A stretch of DNA of 64,000 nt from Erythroxylum novogranatense (lineage: Eukaryota; Streptophyta; Magnoliopsida; Malpighiales; Erythroxylaceae), in contig CM057231.1 of the NCBI GenBank assembly GCA_029891385.1, forward strand, positions 61,115,103 to 61,179,102, written 5' to 3'. A program made the position numbers and the translations under genes. Under the pieces are notes generated by a model, which was not told where the DNA came from, did no database searches, and saw only the letters and a list, made by a program, of their open reading frames with translations. This document shows, piece by piece, positions 47,431 through 58,880 of the stretch (within the stretch, counting starts at the first letter, position 1; each line of letters begins with the position of its first letter).

Positions 47431-47780
47431 CAAGGTTTTAAGCGATGGAGTTCATTGTTTAAAGCCTTGGACTTAAAGAATCCTTTAAGGTTCTGAGGCT
47501 CAAGAGCACTCAATGGGATCTTGAGAAATGGAGTTCATTGATCAAGATCCTGGACTTAAAGATAGTTCTTTAAGGTTTATCATTTCAAACATAGTGATGT
47601 TTAATCCACAGCACACACTAAGATGCTCTTAACGGGATCTTGAGCAATGGAGTTTATTGATCAAGATCCTGGACTTAAAGAGTCCTTTAAGGTTCTGAGG
47701 CTCAAGAGCACTCAATGGGGTCTTGAGAAATAGAGTTCATTAATCAAGACCCTAGACTTAAAGAGAACCCTTTAAGGTTT
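47431..47780 (+). repeat. Four tandem hairpin units in the 3' LTR
   Basis: The counterpart of 36829-37178. The stem of the last unit still pairs (gggtcttga with tcaagaccc), although the loop and the flank have changed (atagagttc, ccctag). Confidence 0.85.
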
Positions 47781-48146
47781 ACCATTCAAACTTAGTGATT
47801 TCTAATCCCATCAAACTAGTTTTGAACTATGATAGCCAAAGCTCATTTCCAAGGGAATTTTATCACTTGTTTCAATCTTTTCATTTTCTTTTCCAAAAAC
47901 CAAAAAAAATACTTTTCACAATGCATTTTAGTGTAGTTAATGTTTTCAAGCAAAACCCCCCCTTTTTCTTACTAACTTCGCTTGTACTTTATGACATATA
48001 GGCTAGCTTAGGTCCATTTCATTAGGTTCCGATTAAGTGAGACGACCCGAGGTTGCAACTTATACTGCAATCTTGGAATTTATTATTTTTGACCGATTTC
48101 CAAGGATCGATCTTAAGGTCGAATCGACAGAGCCGCGATCACATAG

Positions 48147-48343
48147 TCTGGTTTATCAGTATCTACAAAACCAGGGGGTTGCTTTATATAAACTTCTTCA
48201 TCTATAAAACCATTCAAAAAGGCACTTTTCACATCTATTTGAAACAGTTTTATATCATGACAAACAACATATGCAAGCAAAATCCTAACAACATCTAGTC
48301 TAGCTACAGAAGCATAGGTTTCATTATAGTCTATTCCTTCTGG
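48147..48343 (-). pseudogene. SIRE-like copia RT fragment
   Basis: Minus strand reads, from 48343 leftwards, PEGIDYNET, then LDVVRILLAYVVCHDIKLFQ, DVKSAFLNGFIDEEVYIKQP and PGFVDTD. These are the central copia RT blocks (usual form EGIDYxETFAPVARxxxIRxLLA... QMDVKSAFLNG). It is the direct continuation of the frame at 34875-35620, split by the 12.5-kb element. It stops at the LTR starting at 48344. Confidence 0.88.
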
Positions 48344-49300
48344 TGAAGTGAATCACACGTTAGTATAGACTTAATATATGATATACAAAACGCACAAGAA
48401 AGGGGGTTTAATTGTGTATCCGTTTTTTAAAAACAATCCCCTTTTTAAAAAAAACTTGCTTTCTCAAACAATTAAAAAATAGTATTATGAAGTAATGCAA
48501 TCAACAATATAAGTTAAAAGTTGAGAGTTAAGGGATGAGAATCGACACAGCAATTTTATACTGGTTCACTCCAAACCGTGGGCTACGTCCATTCCTCATA
48601 ATCTTTTCTGAGATTTCACTATACTTCTAAAAAATACAAGTATTCTTTTCTCCGAGCCTCTTCAGGTCTCTTACAACAAGTATTCTTTTCAAACTTAGCC
48701 TCTTCAGGCTATCAACTTTCTTCCTTCTACTGAAAGATGTTTTGAGCTTTGTTACAGACAATAGTAGCTCTAAGTTTACCACAATAAAATTTCTAGCTTT
48801 TTGAAAATCACTGACAAAATCACTAACTCTTGCAGTCTTCGACTCCGACTTGTATTTATAGTCTTCGTCTTTAATCACTTCTTGATAACTGCTTCTTTCT
48901 TCTTGTTTCTTAATCTTTGAAGAAATGTTATTCATTGAGTTCTCAGAATTAACTCAAACTGATTGTTCATCAGACGTAGTATCAGGTCTTCGTCTTTGAT
49001 TCTTTCTATCTCATTTCTATCATCTCATTTCTTCCATCTCATATTCGGCTTTCTACTTGCGTCTCATTTTGCTTGCATCTCATTTTTTGTATCTACTTTG
49101 CATCTCATTTCTTCTTGCGTCTCATTTCCGTCTTGCATCTCATTTTTGTTGCATCTCATTTTTGTCTTCCAGTTGCGGCTCATTTTTTATGCGCCTCATT
49201 TTTGCATCTCATTTCTTCAAGGCCTCATTTTCGCCTTACGCCTCATTTTGATGCGCCTCATTTTTTTCTTTTGCTTGTGTCTCCTTTCTTTAACAAATTT
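48344..49300 (-). repeat. LTR of the SIRE-like family, 5' truncated
   Basis: Ends (in sense) exactly at tgattcacttca, the same terminus as 27569, and matches that LTR for about 700 bases. It is either the 5' LTR of this element brought next to RT by a deletion, or a separate LTR inserted into RT. The start (in sense) is missing; near 49300 it passes into another LTR fragment. Confidence 0.7.
49005..49268. repeat. Minisatellite on tgcrtctcattttt
   Basis: About fifteen units of 14-21 bases of the form gcatctcattttttgt. The 3' LTR of the same family (27569-28620) has, at the same place, units of cgtctggtgttgat. A trace of the older type (catcagacgtagtatcagg, 48969-48987) remains at the left edge. 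Confidence 0.8.
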
Positions 49301-49304
49301 GTTT

Positions 49305-50490
49305 TAATATAATTAATCTAATCAATTATGTTAAACCAAAGTTCAGCCCATTTCTAAATGAACATTTAGGCATCTAATTAACCATTAATTAGTGCAAGCA
49401 TAACATTTAATTATAGGCTTCTAAAACTTCCATTTATATTTCTTACTTAGCTGGATAACCTTCCATAAAGACAAGTGGGGAATCTTATCGGACTTTGATA
49501 ACTCAAGCTCCAATAAGCATAGAATTAATTTAATTATTGAATTAATTCAAGCTTATTAACTAAATGTCATTCTACTAAAGACAATTAGTTGAACTCTTGA
49601 ATTATTAAATATTATGAGAACACATATTTTATGTCCAATTGCAAACCCTATTTAGAATCTTATTATAGTCATCCGCACAATAAAGGGTAAAATTACCATT
49701 TTGCCCGTATGTTAGTTTTTCCTTCTAGATCTCCTGTTTTACTTTATATGATGATTAACACACAAGATCTCATCTTGGTGTTAAGACTTAATGGGTAGCT
49801 AGTCCATCAAACTACTAGCGCCAGTTTAATCACCAAATCTCTTTAAAACATCTAGAAGTGATGATATCATTATAAACGAATGAATGTTCCCTGATACATG
49901 TTTCAATTAATAATTCCAACATGCAAACACTTGATTAATACTCTGTAAAATCCATTCCAATCATATCAAGAATTATAATGAAACACATATGAGCTCACCA
50001 CTCATCAAGATTGTGGTCCATAATAAGCGAATGTTTAAGTTGTATGTTTTAAGATTAAAGTAACGACCCACTTTATTCTTAAAAACATACCGATTCCGCA
50101 TTCATTTAATAGTGCCATTATCAATAGTCAACTACTATCATGATATGAAACTTATCATTCCTTTAAATAAACCGCTTACTTCTATGAAGATAAATCGCAA
50201 CACCGTAGTCTAAACCATAATCAAGAGACCAACTTAATTATTCAAATGTGAATCCATTAATTTAGATTCTTATAATATACATGTTTCCCATACATCTCTA
50301 TGTATATGTATATTACTTACAAAAGAATCTTGGTACCTTTTGACTAGATATATAATGCTCACACAAATAAAACCAAATTCTTTTATTTTATTAATAATAA
50401 ATATTTTCATTACAAATCTATAACTCAAGAAGATAAAGTTACATGTAAATACACTTGTTTTTAGGACACTATATTTACATAACTCCAACA
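49305..50490 (-). repeat. Truncated LTR of the copia family at 15688-24986
   Basis: In minus sense it begins tgttggagttatgtaa at 50490 and follows the 3' LTR (23016 on) through 'gattcttataatatac' and the 'gaactcttgaattatt' region to about 49305, where it breaks off. No paired copy or TSD was found. Confidence 0.85.
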
Positions 50491-51225
50491 AGAGAATGGA
50501 GAAGATGAGAGTGTCTTTGTTAAGGATGAAAGACACAAAGATATCTTTCAAATGGAAAGAATATAGGTTTTACAAAAACACTTGATGGGTGTCATGACAA
50601 GTTAAATGATTTATGTTTAATAACACTTAATTGTCTAGTCCATTTGTCTCCAACTTCTAATCCAATTGTCCCCCAATTTTCAATGACAGAAGTCATTAGA
50701 TATTAATGTCACATATTTAAATTTCTACAACCATTTAACATCTATTTCTACCACAATTCATCAAATTTTCTCGCCACTTAACATTTTTCTAGTCCAAAAT
50801 ATCTTTAAATTTTCAAAAATTTCAAATTTTACCAAAATTTGAGTCAATAATTATACTTTTCAAATCAATTCTTAACACATACAATTCATAATTCTCAATA
50901 TAATCACATTTATAAAACAATTATACCCAAATATGTCAATGAATGCATGTACAATTATTTTAATATGCATACGTTCACGTGTATGTAGGGACAGATCCAG
51001 AAATTTTTTGTGAGGGAGAAAAATAATAATAAAATTTTTTAAGTGATCAAAACTTAAAATAATAATATTTTATATGAAATTTTTTGGAGGCAGTGGGGGC
51101 AAGTGACCATCCCTGCTTGGAGGCAGTGGGGGCAAGTGAAATGCATTTTCTTCTAATCTCTCATTGCTATTTTCTCAATTACCGAAATCTAGGGCTCTAA
51201 CCCTTAGTATGGGATCGGGAGGTTA
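50491..51225 (-). repeat. Degenerate LTR fragment, gypsy type, with a small insertion
   Basis: Ends gatcgggaggttaca at 51225. In sense this is tgtaacctcccgatccc, like the tgtaacatccc start of the 2.9-kb LTR family, and the segment near 50935-50960 matches the 'aatgcatgtacatatatgtg' part of 15060-15090. Between about 50988 and 51138 lies extra sequence that splits this match. It contains the direct repeat ggaggcagtgggggcaagtg (51086-51105 and 51119-51138). The other end of the LTR is not resolved. Confidence 0.55.
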
Positions 51226-51581
51226 CATTTCTTCCTCTGAAGCACATTTCCTTATTATTCCATCAGCATATGTCCTATAAAGGATTGGTTCATCCTATAA
51301 ATAACGGGAACACTCATACAAGAATCATTTCCATTATTGAAAAGACAAATCTAAAGGAAACATACCATATGTAACGTAGTTTGATATATCAACATACCAT
51401 AGTACTACATGGTAGTTTAGCAACATCAAGGTTTCATCAAGGAATTGTTCATTAATATCCTCACTTTATAGTAATTCTCCTCCTTCAAGATGTGATAGTG
51501 AGCAGTTACCATATTTTCCACTATTTCTTATCTCTAATCTTAATATCGATTTTCATAAAAGCAACACTTATCAGATAAGTT

Positions 51582-53040
51582 TCAGTGTTTTGTATTTCTT
51601 GGCAAAAAGATATCTAACACTGTATGATCGGTAAAAGTGATCACCTTAGATCCCAAAAGGTAAGAACGAAACTTGTTGTATGTGAACACCAATGCTAGCA
51701 ACCCCTTTTTAGTAGTGGTGTAATTGATTTGGACCCTCGTTAATTTCTTACTTATATAGTAAACTGCATTCAACCTTTTGTCCTTCCATTGGCCCAACAC
51801 AAAACCCATAGCTTGGATGCTAGCATCACATATGACATCAAATAATAATAACCAATCCAACGACATTAAGATTAATGTTGAAATTAGTGCCTCTTTTAAT
51901 ATGTTAAACATATATTTAAAAAAGTATCATCAAATATGAAAGGCATAACTTCGACTAAGAGATTTGTATGAGGTCTAGTAATTAACAAGAAGTCCATAAT
52001 GAAGTAGCGATAAAATTCTGCATGTCCAAAAAATGCATGTATATCGTTGACATTAAATAGTGGTGGAAGCTTCTCAATGACCTATGTCTTAGCAATATCT
52101 ACTTCAATACTTTGGCATAATATCTTATGTCCCATTACGACTCCCTCATGTAGCATGAAGTGACATTTCTCCCTATTTATAGTGAGAATTGTCCATAAAA
52201 ATCTCCATTTTTTCCTCGATCTTATCTGTAAAGATAGACATCATACACCTTTGAAATGTTGTCAGAGTGTTGCATAACCCGAAAGGCATCTGTCTCTAGG
52301 CAAATGTTCTATAAGAATACATAAAGATGGTATTTCCCTAGCCTTTTGGATAGATACAAATTTGATTATAACTGAATATCCATCCAAGACATTGTAGAAT
52401 GCATGGCCAACCAACCTTTCTATCATTTAATCCACAAATGAAAAAAGGAAAATGATCCTTTTTAGTCACCTTATTGAGTTTTCGATAATCAATACATACT
52501 CTCTAACTTACTATTCAAGTGGAAATCATCTCACCACTTTCACTCTCTATTATTGTCATACCTCCTTTCCTAGGTATGCATTGCACCGGCTAACCCATTC
52601 ATTATTTGAAATTAGGTAGATGATACCCACATGTAACAACTTAACAACCTTATTCTTGATCACTTATTTCATGTAAAGATTTAATCTTCATTGTTGTCCC
52701 TAATTACTTTGTTTCCTTCTTTGAGGTTAATCTTATGCATAACCAAATTAGGACGTATTCCTCGTATGTCAGATATTTATCATCCTATAGCCTTCATCCA
52801 CTTCTTAATGATCTTAACCACCTTGCTCTCTTCTTCCCCATCAAACTGCTTTGAGATAATAAGGGTACGGTTTGGCCCTTACCTACAAAGGTATAACAAA
52901 GGTTTATAGGTAAAGGCTTCAACTCAAAAGTTAGTGGCCTTTCAGTGGAAGGTGGCATAGATGCTTCTGTTCTAACTAAAATGCAATGATGTGAAAAATG
53001 GATCGATCTAGTTTTTGGTTCAAATTTTACTTTTAACAAT
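51582..53040 (-). pseudogene. Athila-like reverse transcriptase and RNase H (third element)
   Basis: From 53040 leftwards: a block with RPLTFELKPLPINLCYTFVG and the following linker (about 52930-52790), then degraded RT with RQMPFGLCNT and FQRCMMSIFTDKIEEKMEIF (about 52300-52190), then an open frame 51911-51582 with FDVICDASIQAMGFVLGQ and NAVYYISKKL, the RNase H start (D-A-S). Order and wording are those of Athila pol. The catalytic YxDD box of RT is replaced (F-M-D-N). Many stops. Confidence 0.8.
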
Positions 53041-54000
53041 TATGAGTGCAAACTAGTTGGTTAAATCATAACCAGACGATTTTATCTAAACTGTGAAAAC
53101 TAAAAATAAGGATTTCACCATCGGCTTCTATCCGACTCGACAGTTCTTCCGGTGTATGATAAATAACTCATTGGACCTTCATTGGAAGAAAAGTTCTTGA
53201 TCAGCCTTGAATAGACTTTTTAAAACCTATGACCTCAATTTTGATTTTTTCTTAAACTCAGAACAAAACAACGAATATGACTTAAAAGTTTTGTCAAAAT
53301 CTCGATCATTTAGTTCAGAGTTGCATAAGACCTACCTTATACAAACTCACAACTAGTAGCATAACCAACTTTAACAAAAATTTCAACAACACAATCGAAG
53401 CAAACAATAATCATCATGCTAAATAAGAACTGTGCTTCAAGAAAAATTGCATATTAAAAGGAAAGAAGAGAGAGAAATATAGAAATAAAAAAGAGAGGGA
53501 GATGAGAGATAGGGAGACAACGAGACTGATAAATGTTGCTTGACTTAATTCTATAATGGATGATCTTAGTATGGATGTGATGCACGTCTGTTGTTGAATC
53601 TTAACACTCACCCCACCAAATCTAGGGTTTTGTGGAGGACCCATTAAAGAACTAAATAGGGGTTATTTTTCCTCTAAATATTTTTGAGAAAATATAAAGG
53701 ATAGATAACATCTTTAGGGACAACTGAAGAATCCTGGATGAGGAAGGAAGATAATAATAGCTATAAAGTTAAAAAAAAAGTGAAAAAGAAAAGGTTAGAA
53801 AAAAATAAGCTACTAAGCATGATAGATACAGGAGTCCACTATTTAGCCTCGACTGAAAGGGCCACTTCCACTCACCATATAGATAAGAGAAGCGTCAAAT
53901 TAAACTAAAGTCTTTTATTATTGATTTTCTTTTCTTCTTTCCCTATAATGGGTGACGATTCTTACAGAGAATCAATTTTCCTTCTGAACATCTATGAGAG
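53041..54000. other. Unrecognised stretch inside the third Athila-like element
   Basis: Lies between RT and protease, where Athila has no comparable spacer. It is AT-rich; the minus-strand frame 53414-53644 reads a hydrophobic L/F/S-rich peptide without a motif. Probably an old insertion. No ends were recognised. Confidence 0.35.
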
Positions 54001-55960
54001 CTCTACTAATATTCATGAATTGCCTTCCAAGAATGAGTGGACAATTCCTATCCTCTTCAAAGTCTAATACCACAAATTCCATAAGAACAATTAATTTTTC
54101 CATTTTAACAATGGCGTCCTCCAACACATCAAATTATTTCTTGATTGATTGATATGCTAACTGAATAAGCATGAAATTTGGCTTCACTTCATCTAGCCCA
54201 GTTTCCTAAAATTGACAAAGGCATAAGGTTAATACTTTCGCCTAAGTCATATAAACATTTCACAAATTCTAAATCACCAACAAAACAAGATATCGTAAAG
54301 CTCCTTGAGTCCTTCAGTTTTGAAGGCATATGGCTGGTGATGATGGAATTGTAGCTTTCCATCAACACAACCATTTGGTTATCCTCCTAAGTCAGCTTGT
54401 TTGATAGTATATCTTCAAGGAACTTCGCATGCTTGGTCATGTATTCTATCGTCTCCATAAAAGACAAGTTAATTTGCAAAGTCTTTAACTTCACCATGGA
54501 TTTTGCAAATTGTGCATCAATTTTAGTCTTATGAAGTCTTTATAGGAATGGAATTTTTGGTGGATATGGTAGAGGAGCAATGTAAAGAGGATCTTTATTA
54601 TTTCTTTTATCCTTTTTCTATTTCTCTTGATCTTCTACAAAGTGAGTTTTAGCTTTTTTTTTACTAGTTCTTCTAGTTGTTTCCCACTCCAAAGTGTGAT
54701 AACCTTAAGTTGCTCCTTTATATTTGCTTTTGTATTGCTTACGAGACTCCTCTCACTTCTCATAGATAATACACTGGCTAATTGGCCCACTTAAACCTAC
54801 ATATTACTTATAGAAGAGACATTATTCTTTGTTATTTACTCGAACTTCACTTCTATAATTGTGAACTTAGAATTCATTATGTCCATAAACTTGTCCATCG
54901 TTGAATCCCATGAAGGAGACTTATCTTGATGAAATCCTAGTGGGCTTGATTTCTTACTTGAGTTCTTGCATTATTAGACCATGAGAAATTTGAGTGGTTC
55001 TTCTACCCAGGATTGTACATGTTTGAATAAGGGTTGTTGCCTCCCTAACCAAAAATGTGCTCCCATGTAGTCGAAGTTATTTTGCATTGTTATTTTGCAC
55101 TAATAAACAATCTATTGTGATATGACTCTCTTGCTCGCATAACTTGCATCCATGTTGAATCAGTTTGAGATGACTCTCTTGCTTGCATAACTCGATCTAT
55201 GCTGAATTGCTTTAAATGGATAGGAAGATGTGGTTTTCAACTATTTAGTTGCTTGGTTAGGTTAGCAACTTCAACTTGTAACGCTACCACTTAATCTACA
55301 ATAATCATTCTCTTTATTCCTCAAGGTTGACTTTTTTCTACTTTAGTCCTAAGTCTAAAGATATATATTGTTTGCCATCTCCTCTAGCAAATCTTCTACC
55401 TCCTTAAGTGTTTTTCTCGAATGATCCTTCAAAATCGCATCAATGGTGCCTCACTGGGTGTACTAACTCCATTGTAAAAATTTTGCAACAAGAACTCCTT
55501 CAGAATAACTCCTTATACCAATCCCATGCTTCATATGGAGAATTCCCTTCAATTTGCTAGAAATTAGTAATTTCCTTTATAAGCCTCATTGTCTTAGTCA
55601 AAGGAAGTATTTATCTAAAATGATTACATCAATCGCCTCCCATATTATGACATTTGTAGGGTTTAGTAAATTTAACTATGGCTTGGCTCTATCCTCGAGT
55701 GTAAAGGGAAAGAACCTCATCCTAATAGCATCTTCCGACAACCCATTATATTGAAGGTGTCACAAATTTTAAGAAATTAATCGATGAGCACTGGGATCCT
55801 CAATGGTCAACCCATAAACTATACATTAGTCCGCAACATACTTAATAAAGGTCGGTTTAATCTTAAACATGTTTGTTGTCACTTATGGTCGCATAATTCC
55901 TTGATGATTTGCATTGAAACCTAGCCTTATGAAGTTCATAAGGGTCCTTTGCTGCTCTCT
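54001..55960 (-). pseudogene. Athila-like gag and protease (third element)
   Basis: Protease: frame 54374-54189 ends KCLYDLGESINLMPLSI, matching the family form CDLGASINLMPLSI with the catalytic D-L-G. Upstream gag parts are scattered in several frames from 55960 to 54400, including FRxILPLTKTMRLIKEITNF (about 55600-55545) and SPYEAWDWYKELF (about 55530-55490), the conserved gag 'ES.YEAWERFKELLR' region. A short motif 'gagatgactctcttgcttgcataact' -like segment occurs twice near 55125 and 55170. Stops are frequent. Confidence 0.75.
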
Positions 55961-56270
55961 GTGATTTATTTCCTCTGCCATTGTTCTTTTTATCATTTTT
56001 TGGCATTTAGCTATTCAGATTTTTCTTTTTTAGCTCCGTATCTTGTAGTATTAAAGGAATCATTCCCACGAAGACTATTAGACACCTGAAAACTTGAATA
56101 AAATTTCATTTAAGGTATTAAAGAATGATTTGAATAAAATAAATAATTCAAATTAAAACAACTAATAAAACAAAACAGGTACAGAATTGAACAATTGAGC
56201 TACGAATAAAATTGAGGTTAATCAAATTTTGAAGACTTAGGAATTATTCTATCCCTATTATTCTCCTCCT
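55961..56270 (-). other. Leader of the third Athila-like element, no PBS identified
   Basis: AT-rich sequence upstream (in sense) of gag. No convincing tRNA-complementary site or LTR end was found, so the 5' LTR of this element is not placed. Confidence 0.35.
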
Positions 56271-58450
56271 CCGAACCCGCTCGGCCCGCACTCATTGGCA
56301 CGATCGGCAATAACGCCGACGCTTCAGATTTGGTCTTCATGAGACGAGAGGGCCAAGAACACCAGAGAATGACTGACCCCATCATGGAGCGGCGCCTTCA
56401 CTGTCTCTACCTCCTTCTTCTTTCTTCCTTTGGCCCGCCTTTTGATTTAGGGGAGCGGAGGACCCGGCAAAATCTTCTATCCTCGTCATGGCTACACAAA
56501 GAATAAAACAGTCGAAAGTTAAACCAACACCTACAAATATAGTAAATAGTTCAACCACGAGGAGTCAACCAGACAAGCGCTTCTCTCCTAGCTCGCTAAT
56601 TTCGGGCGGGGGGTCGATTGAAAAGGAATTGGCCGAGGCCCCCCACGATATCCCAGAATGATTCGACCAAAATCATAACGACCGAGCCCCTTTATACGAC
56701 CGGCCACCTCCCACTCCTCTCTAGTAAGAGAAATGCTCGACGTGTCGCTCCACCGCTTCATTAAAGGATACCTCCACGGCTAGGACTCGAGGGAAGACCT
56801 TGGGAGCCTCACAAAAAAGTATTTCGCTTGCCAAGAAGTAATTTTGAGGTCGTTTAATAAGCAAGATCGGGCATCCCTATATCAGAAATGAGGGATCCCT
56901 ACCGAGCTCGAACTCGATTCATCCTCAAAAATGGCGACGATCCCAACCGAAGGCAAACAACCAAACCGGTGGCACAAGAAGGCCAAATGATTAATGAACC
57001 TCCAATATTCGGAGGAATCTGCCCTCGCATCAATTGGTAGTCGACACACACCTCTTCAATAATCGAGGCATACGAAGCCTCACGCCACCGAATCGAGAAG
57101 AAACTATTAGAAATAGCAAAATACCCACTCAAATTGCTGTGGATTCGTTCATTCCCTAAGGCCGCCCTAGCCCCTGTGACATGGGGATATTATTCCTAAT
57201 AATTGACCGTTTCAGCTCCGCCACGGTCATCGTCGATTTATCTCTCGGTGGCTGCTCCACGACCAGCCCATCCTTCCGCTCTCTTGTCGAGATTTCTTCA
57301 ACACCTCACTTCCCGACGCCGCCGCTACTTCAAACGCCTGATGGTTAGGAGGCCCTCTTGGCATTTCACCCTAGGCCAACCATACTTCTAGAACTAGTCG
57401 ATTTACATGCTTGCTAAGAGGAAACCTTTGAGAAAACTTTAGAGGAGGAGATGAGAGAAAGGACGCACCTATTTGGTGATTTGAGATTGGAAAATTGACT
57501 ACGGTTGAAAGAAAACTCGAGACCTGGGCAAGAAAATACAAATGAAAGTAGGATGAAAGTGGAAAACAAAACAAGCGTAAAAGAAAATCTACATCTATCG
57601 ACCACGAGTACTTATAGAAGATCTACGAATGAACGCCCCAATCAAAGCTCGACGCATGGAGAAAATATGAATCAAGCTCAAACACGGGCGTAATCGAAAT
57701 GAGGTGAATTAGGTTATTCAAACCGGAGCAGCAGAACAATTAAAAGGACGACGTGATACCGTGATAACGGTTACAAAGACGAGTCGTTTCAGATTCTGAA
57801 AATCTGTCAGAGGGAACGCGCCGTCAGTAATGATTAAATAAAGTACTTTCACACGCTCAGTATAGATGTTCGCCTGAACTCTCTTGGTACGAGCTGTCAT
57901 GCAATAAGTGCCGATGCCGATCGATTGGAACACTCAACCGATCGACCTTAGCACAAGCGGTCATGTACTATCCGTTGATATCCGACCGATCGAGCCTTCC
58001 CCGAGCTGCTTTACAGACGAGCTACAAAATCCTTATATCCTCCTTCGACCCTTCTCCTTGCTCAGACTCGAGGAGAAGGGGGCTTATGGTTGGGCCGGTC
58101 ATGCTAGACCTAAGCCCACTCAAAATGACCCATGGATCGATCGGTCCACCCTGTAAGGATTGACCTAGTTCCTATCGATTATGCTAGGCCCAGGCCCTAG
58201 TCCATGCATCCATGGCTCACTTGCAGGTGGAAGTCTCTCATGCATACGTAAAGACCTAAACCTAGCATCTATTCCATATATAAGGTACGACGTTGCCATA
58301 ATTCAGGTACGTGATCAGAACCCTAACTTTCTTTGCTTTTATAGCAACCAAAAACTCTCACAAAAAGACTAACTTGAGCGTCGGAGGGTCCTGCTGGATA
58401 TCAACCCCCAACGTGCCTTGTGTTGTTTTGTAGGAACTCTTGTTAGAAGA
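56271..58450 (+). repeat. GC-richer block, probably Tat/Retand-type LTR sequence
   Basis: Base composition rises clearly relative to the neighbours. In plus sense it has a promoter-like ccatatataaggtacgacg (58273-58291), then 'accctaactttctttgc', then acttgagcgtcggagggtcc (58373-58392). The last phrase is common near the 3' end of LTRs in the Tat lineage. Frames such as 57505-57693 (plus) or 56899-57132 (minus) have no recognisable domain. Ends and TSD were not found; part of it may come from another source. Confidence 0.45.
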
Positions 58451-58599
58451 CAGTCAAACTCATGGATCCAAATGACAACATGCAGCCTCGCTAGGATCAG
58501 GCTGAACCACGACCAATATTAAAGATTGGTATAAAAAAAATTTATTTAATACTGGCTAATACCAACAGATATGGTACAACATTCTAAATAACGATAACA

Positions 58600-58880
58600 C
58601 TAATATTGTCAAAAGGGCACCTTCTTGGTCTTTTATGTGGAAGGGACTAATCTCTACATGTAAAACACTAGCAAGGAGCCTAAAATGGAGGATTGGAGAT
58701 GGAACCTCCATTAGATTTTGGACAAATTGTTGGTTCTCAGCACCGCTTAATGAATTAGTTGGTAGTAATTATTTCCAAAGGGATGAAGTGGTTGTTGTGA
58801 GGGACTACATGATGAGTAATGATTTTTGGAATTATGACAAATTGTTTGGAAGCTTGCCTCTTGATGATAGTGTGTCGTAA
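58600..58880 (+). pseudogene. LINE (non-LTR) pol fragment, RT zinc-binding region
   Basis: The frame 58635-58880 reads MWKGLISTCKTLARSLKWRI, then GDGTSIRFWTNCWF, with a W near the end. 'W+.GDG..I.FW.D.W' is the conserved entry to the zinc-binding region behind the RT of plant LINEs. Only about 80 codons remain, ending at TAA 58878-58880. It is a truncated, inactive copy. Confidence 0.75.

Larger units (their letters stand above)
35621..48141 (+). mobile_element. 12.5-kb LTR retrotransposon, non-coding interior, TSD catag
   Basis: 5' LTR 35621-37527, PBS 37531-37548, interior, PPT at about 43944-43957, 3' LTR 43959-48141, flanked by catag at 35616-35620 and 48142-48146. It sits inside the RT of the SIRE-like element. 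The interior, without the 38362-42888 insertion, is only about 1.9 kb and shows no gag or pol, so the element is non-autonomous (LARD-like). PBS type and the 'aagtgtgggggag' motif suggest Athila/Tat ancestry. The 3' LTR holds a solo LTR (44307-46571). The two LTRs are very similar, so this insertion is young compared with its surroundings. Confidence 0.92.
43959..48141 (+). repeat. 3' LTR of the 12.5-kb element, interrupted
   Basis: Left part 43959-44306 and right part 46572-48141 together match the 5' LTR. The gap is a 2,265-bp solo LTR plus its 5-bp duplication. Hairpin units recur at 47431-47780; a small insertion (gacgacccgagg) at about 48041 separates it from the 5' LTR. Confidence 0.92.
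27569..49300 (-). mobile_element. SIRE-like Ty1/copia element with env-like gene, split by nested insertions
   Basis: Minus-strand element. Its 3' LTR is 27569-28620, PPT 28621-28634, env-like region 28690-30486 and 33425-34182, RT/RNase H tail 34480-35620 and 48147-48343, and an LTR of the same family at 48344 to about 49300. Two younger insertions split it: a solo LTR (30487-33424) with TSD ccgtc, and a 12.5-kb element (35621-48141) with TSD catag. Gag, protease, integrase and the N-terminal RT are missing: the RT frame runs straight into an LTR at 48343/48344. The env-like gene after pol is characteristic of the SIRE/Maximus lineage. Confidence 0.8.

Noticed and set aside
49005..49312. Hydrophobic frames that look like membrane proteins (three overlapping frames)
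   Set aside because: They are translations of the tctcatttttgc minisatellite; every frame is open because of repeat composition.
57505..57693. Possible coding exon in the GC-richer block
   Set aside because: No domain, no supporting splice context, and the block resembles LTR sequence.
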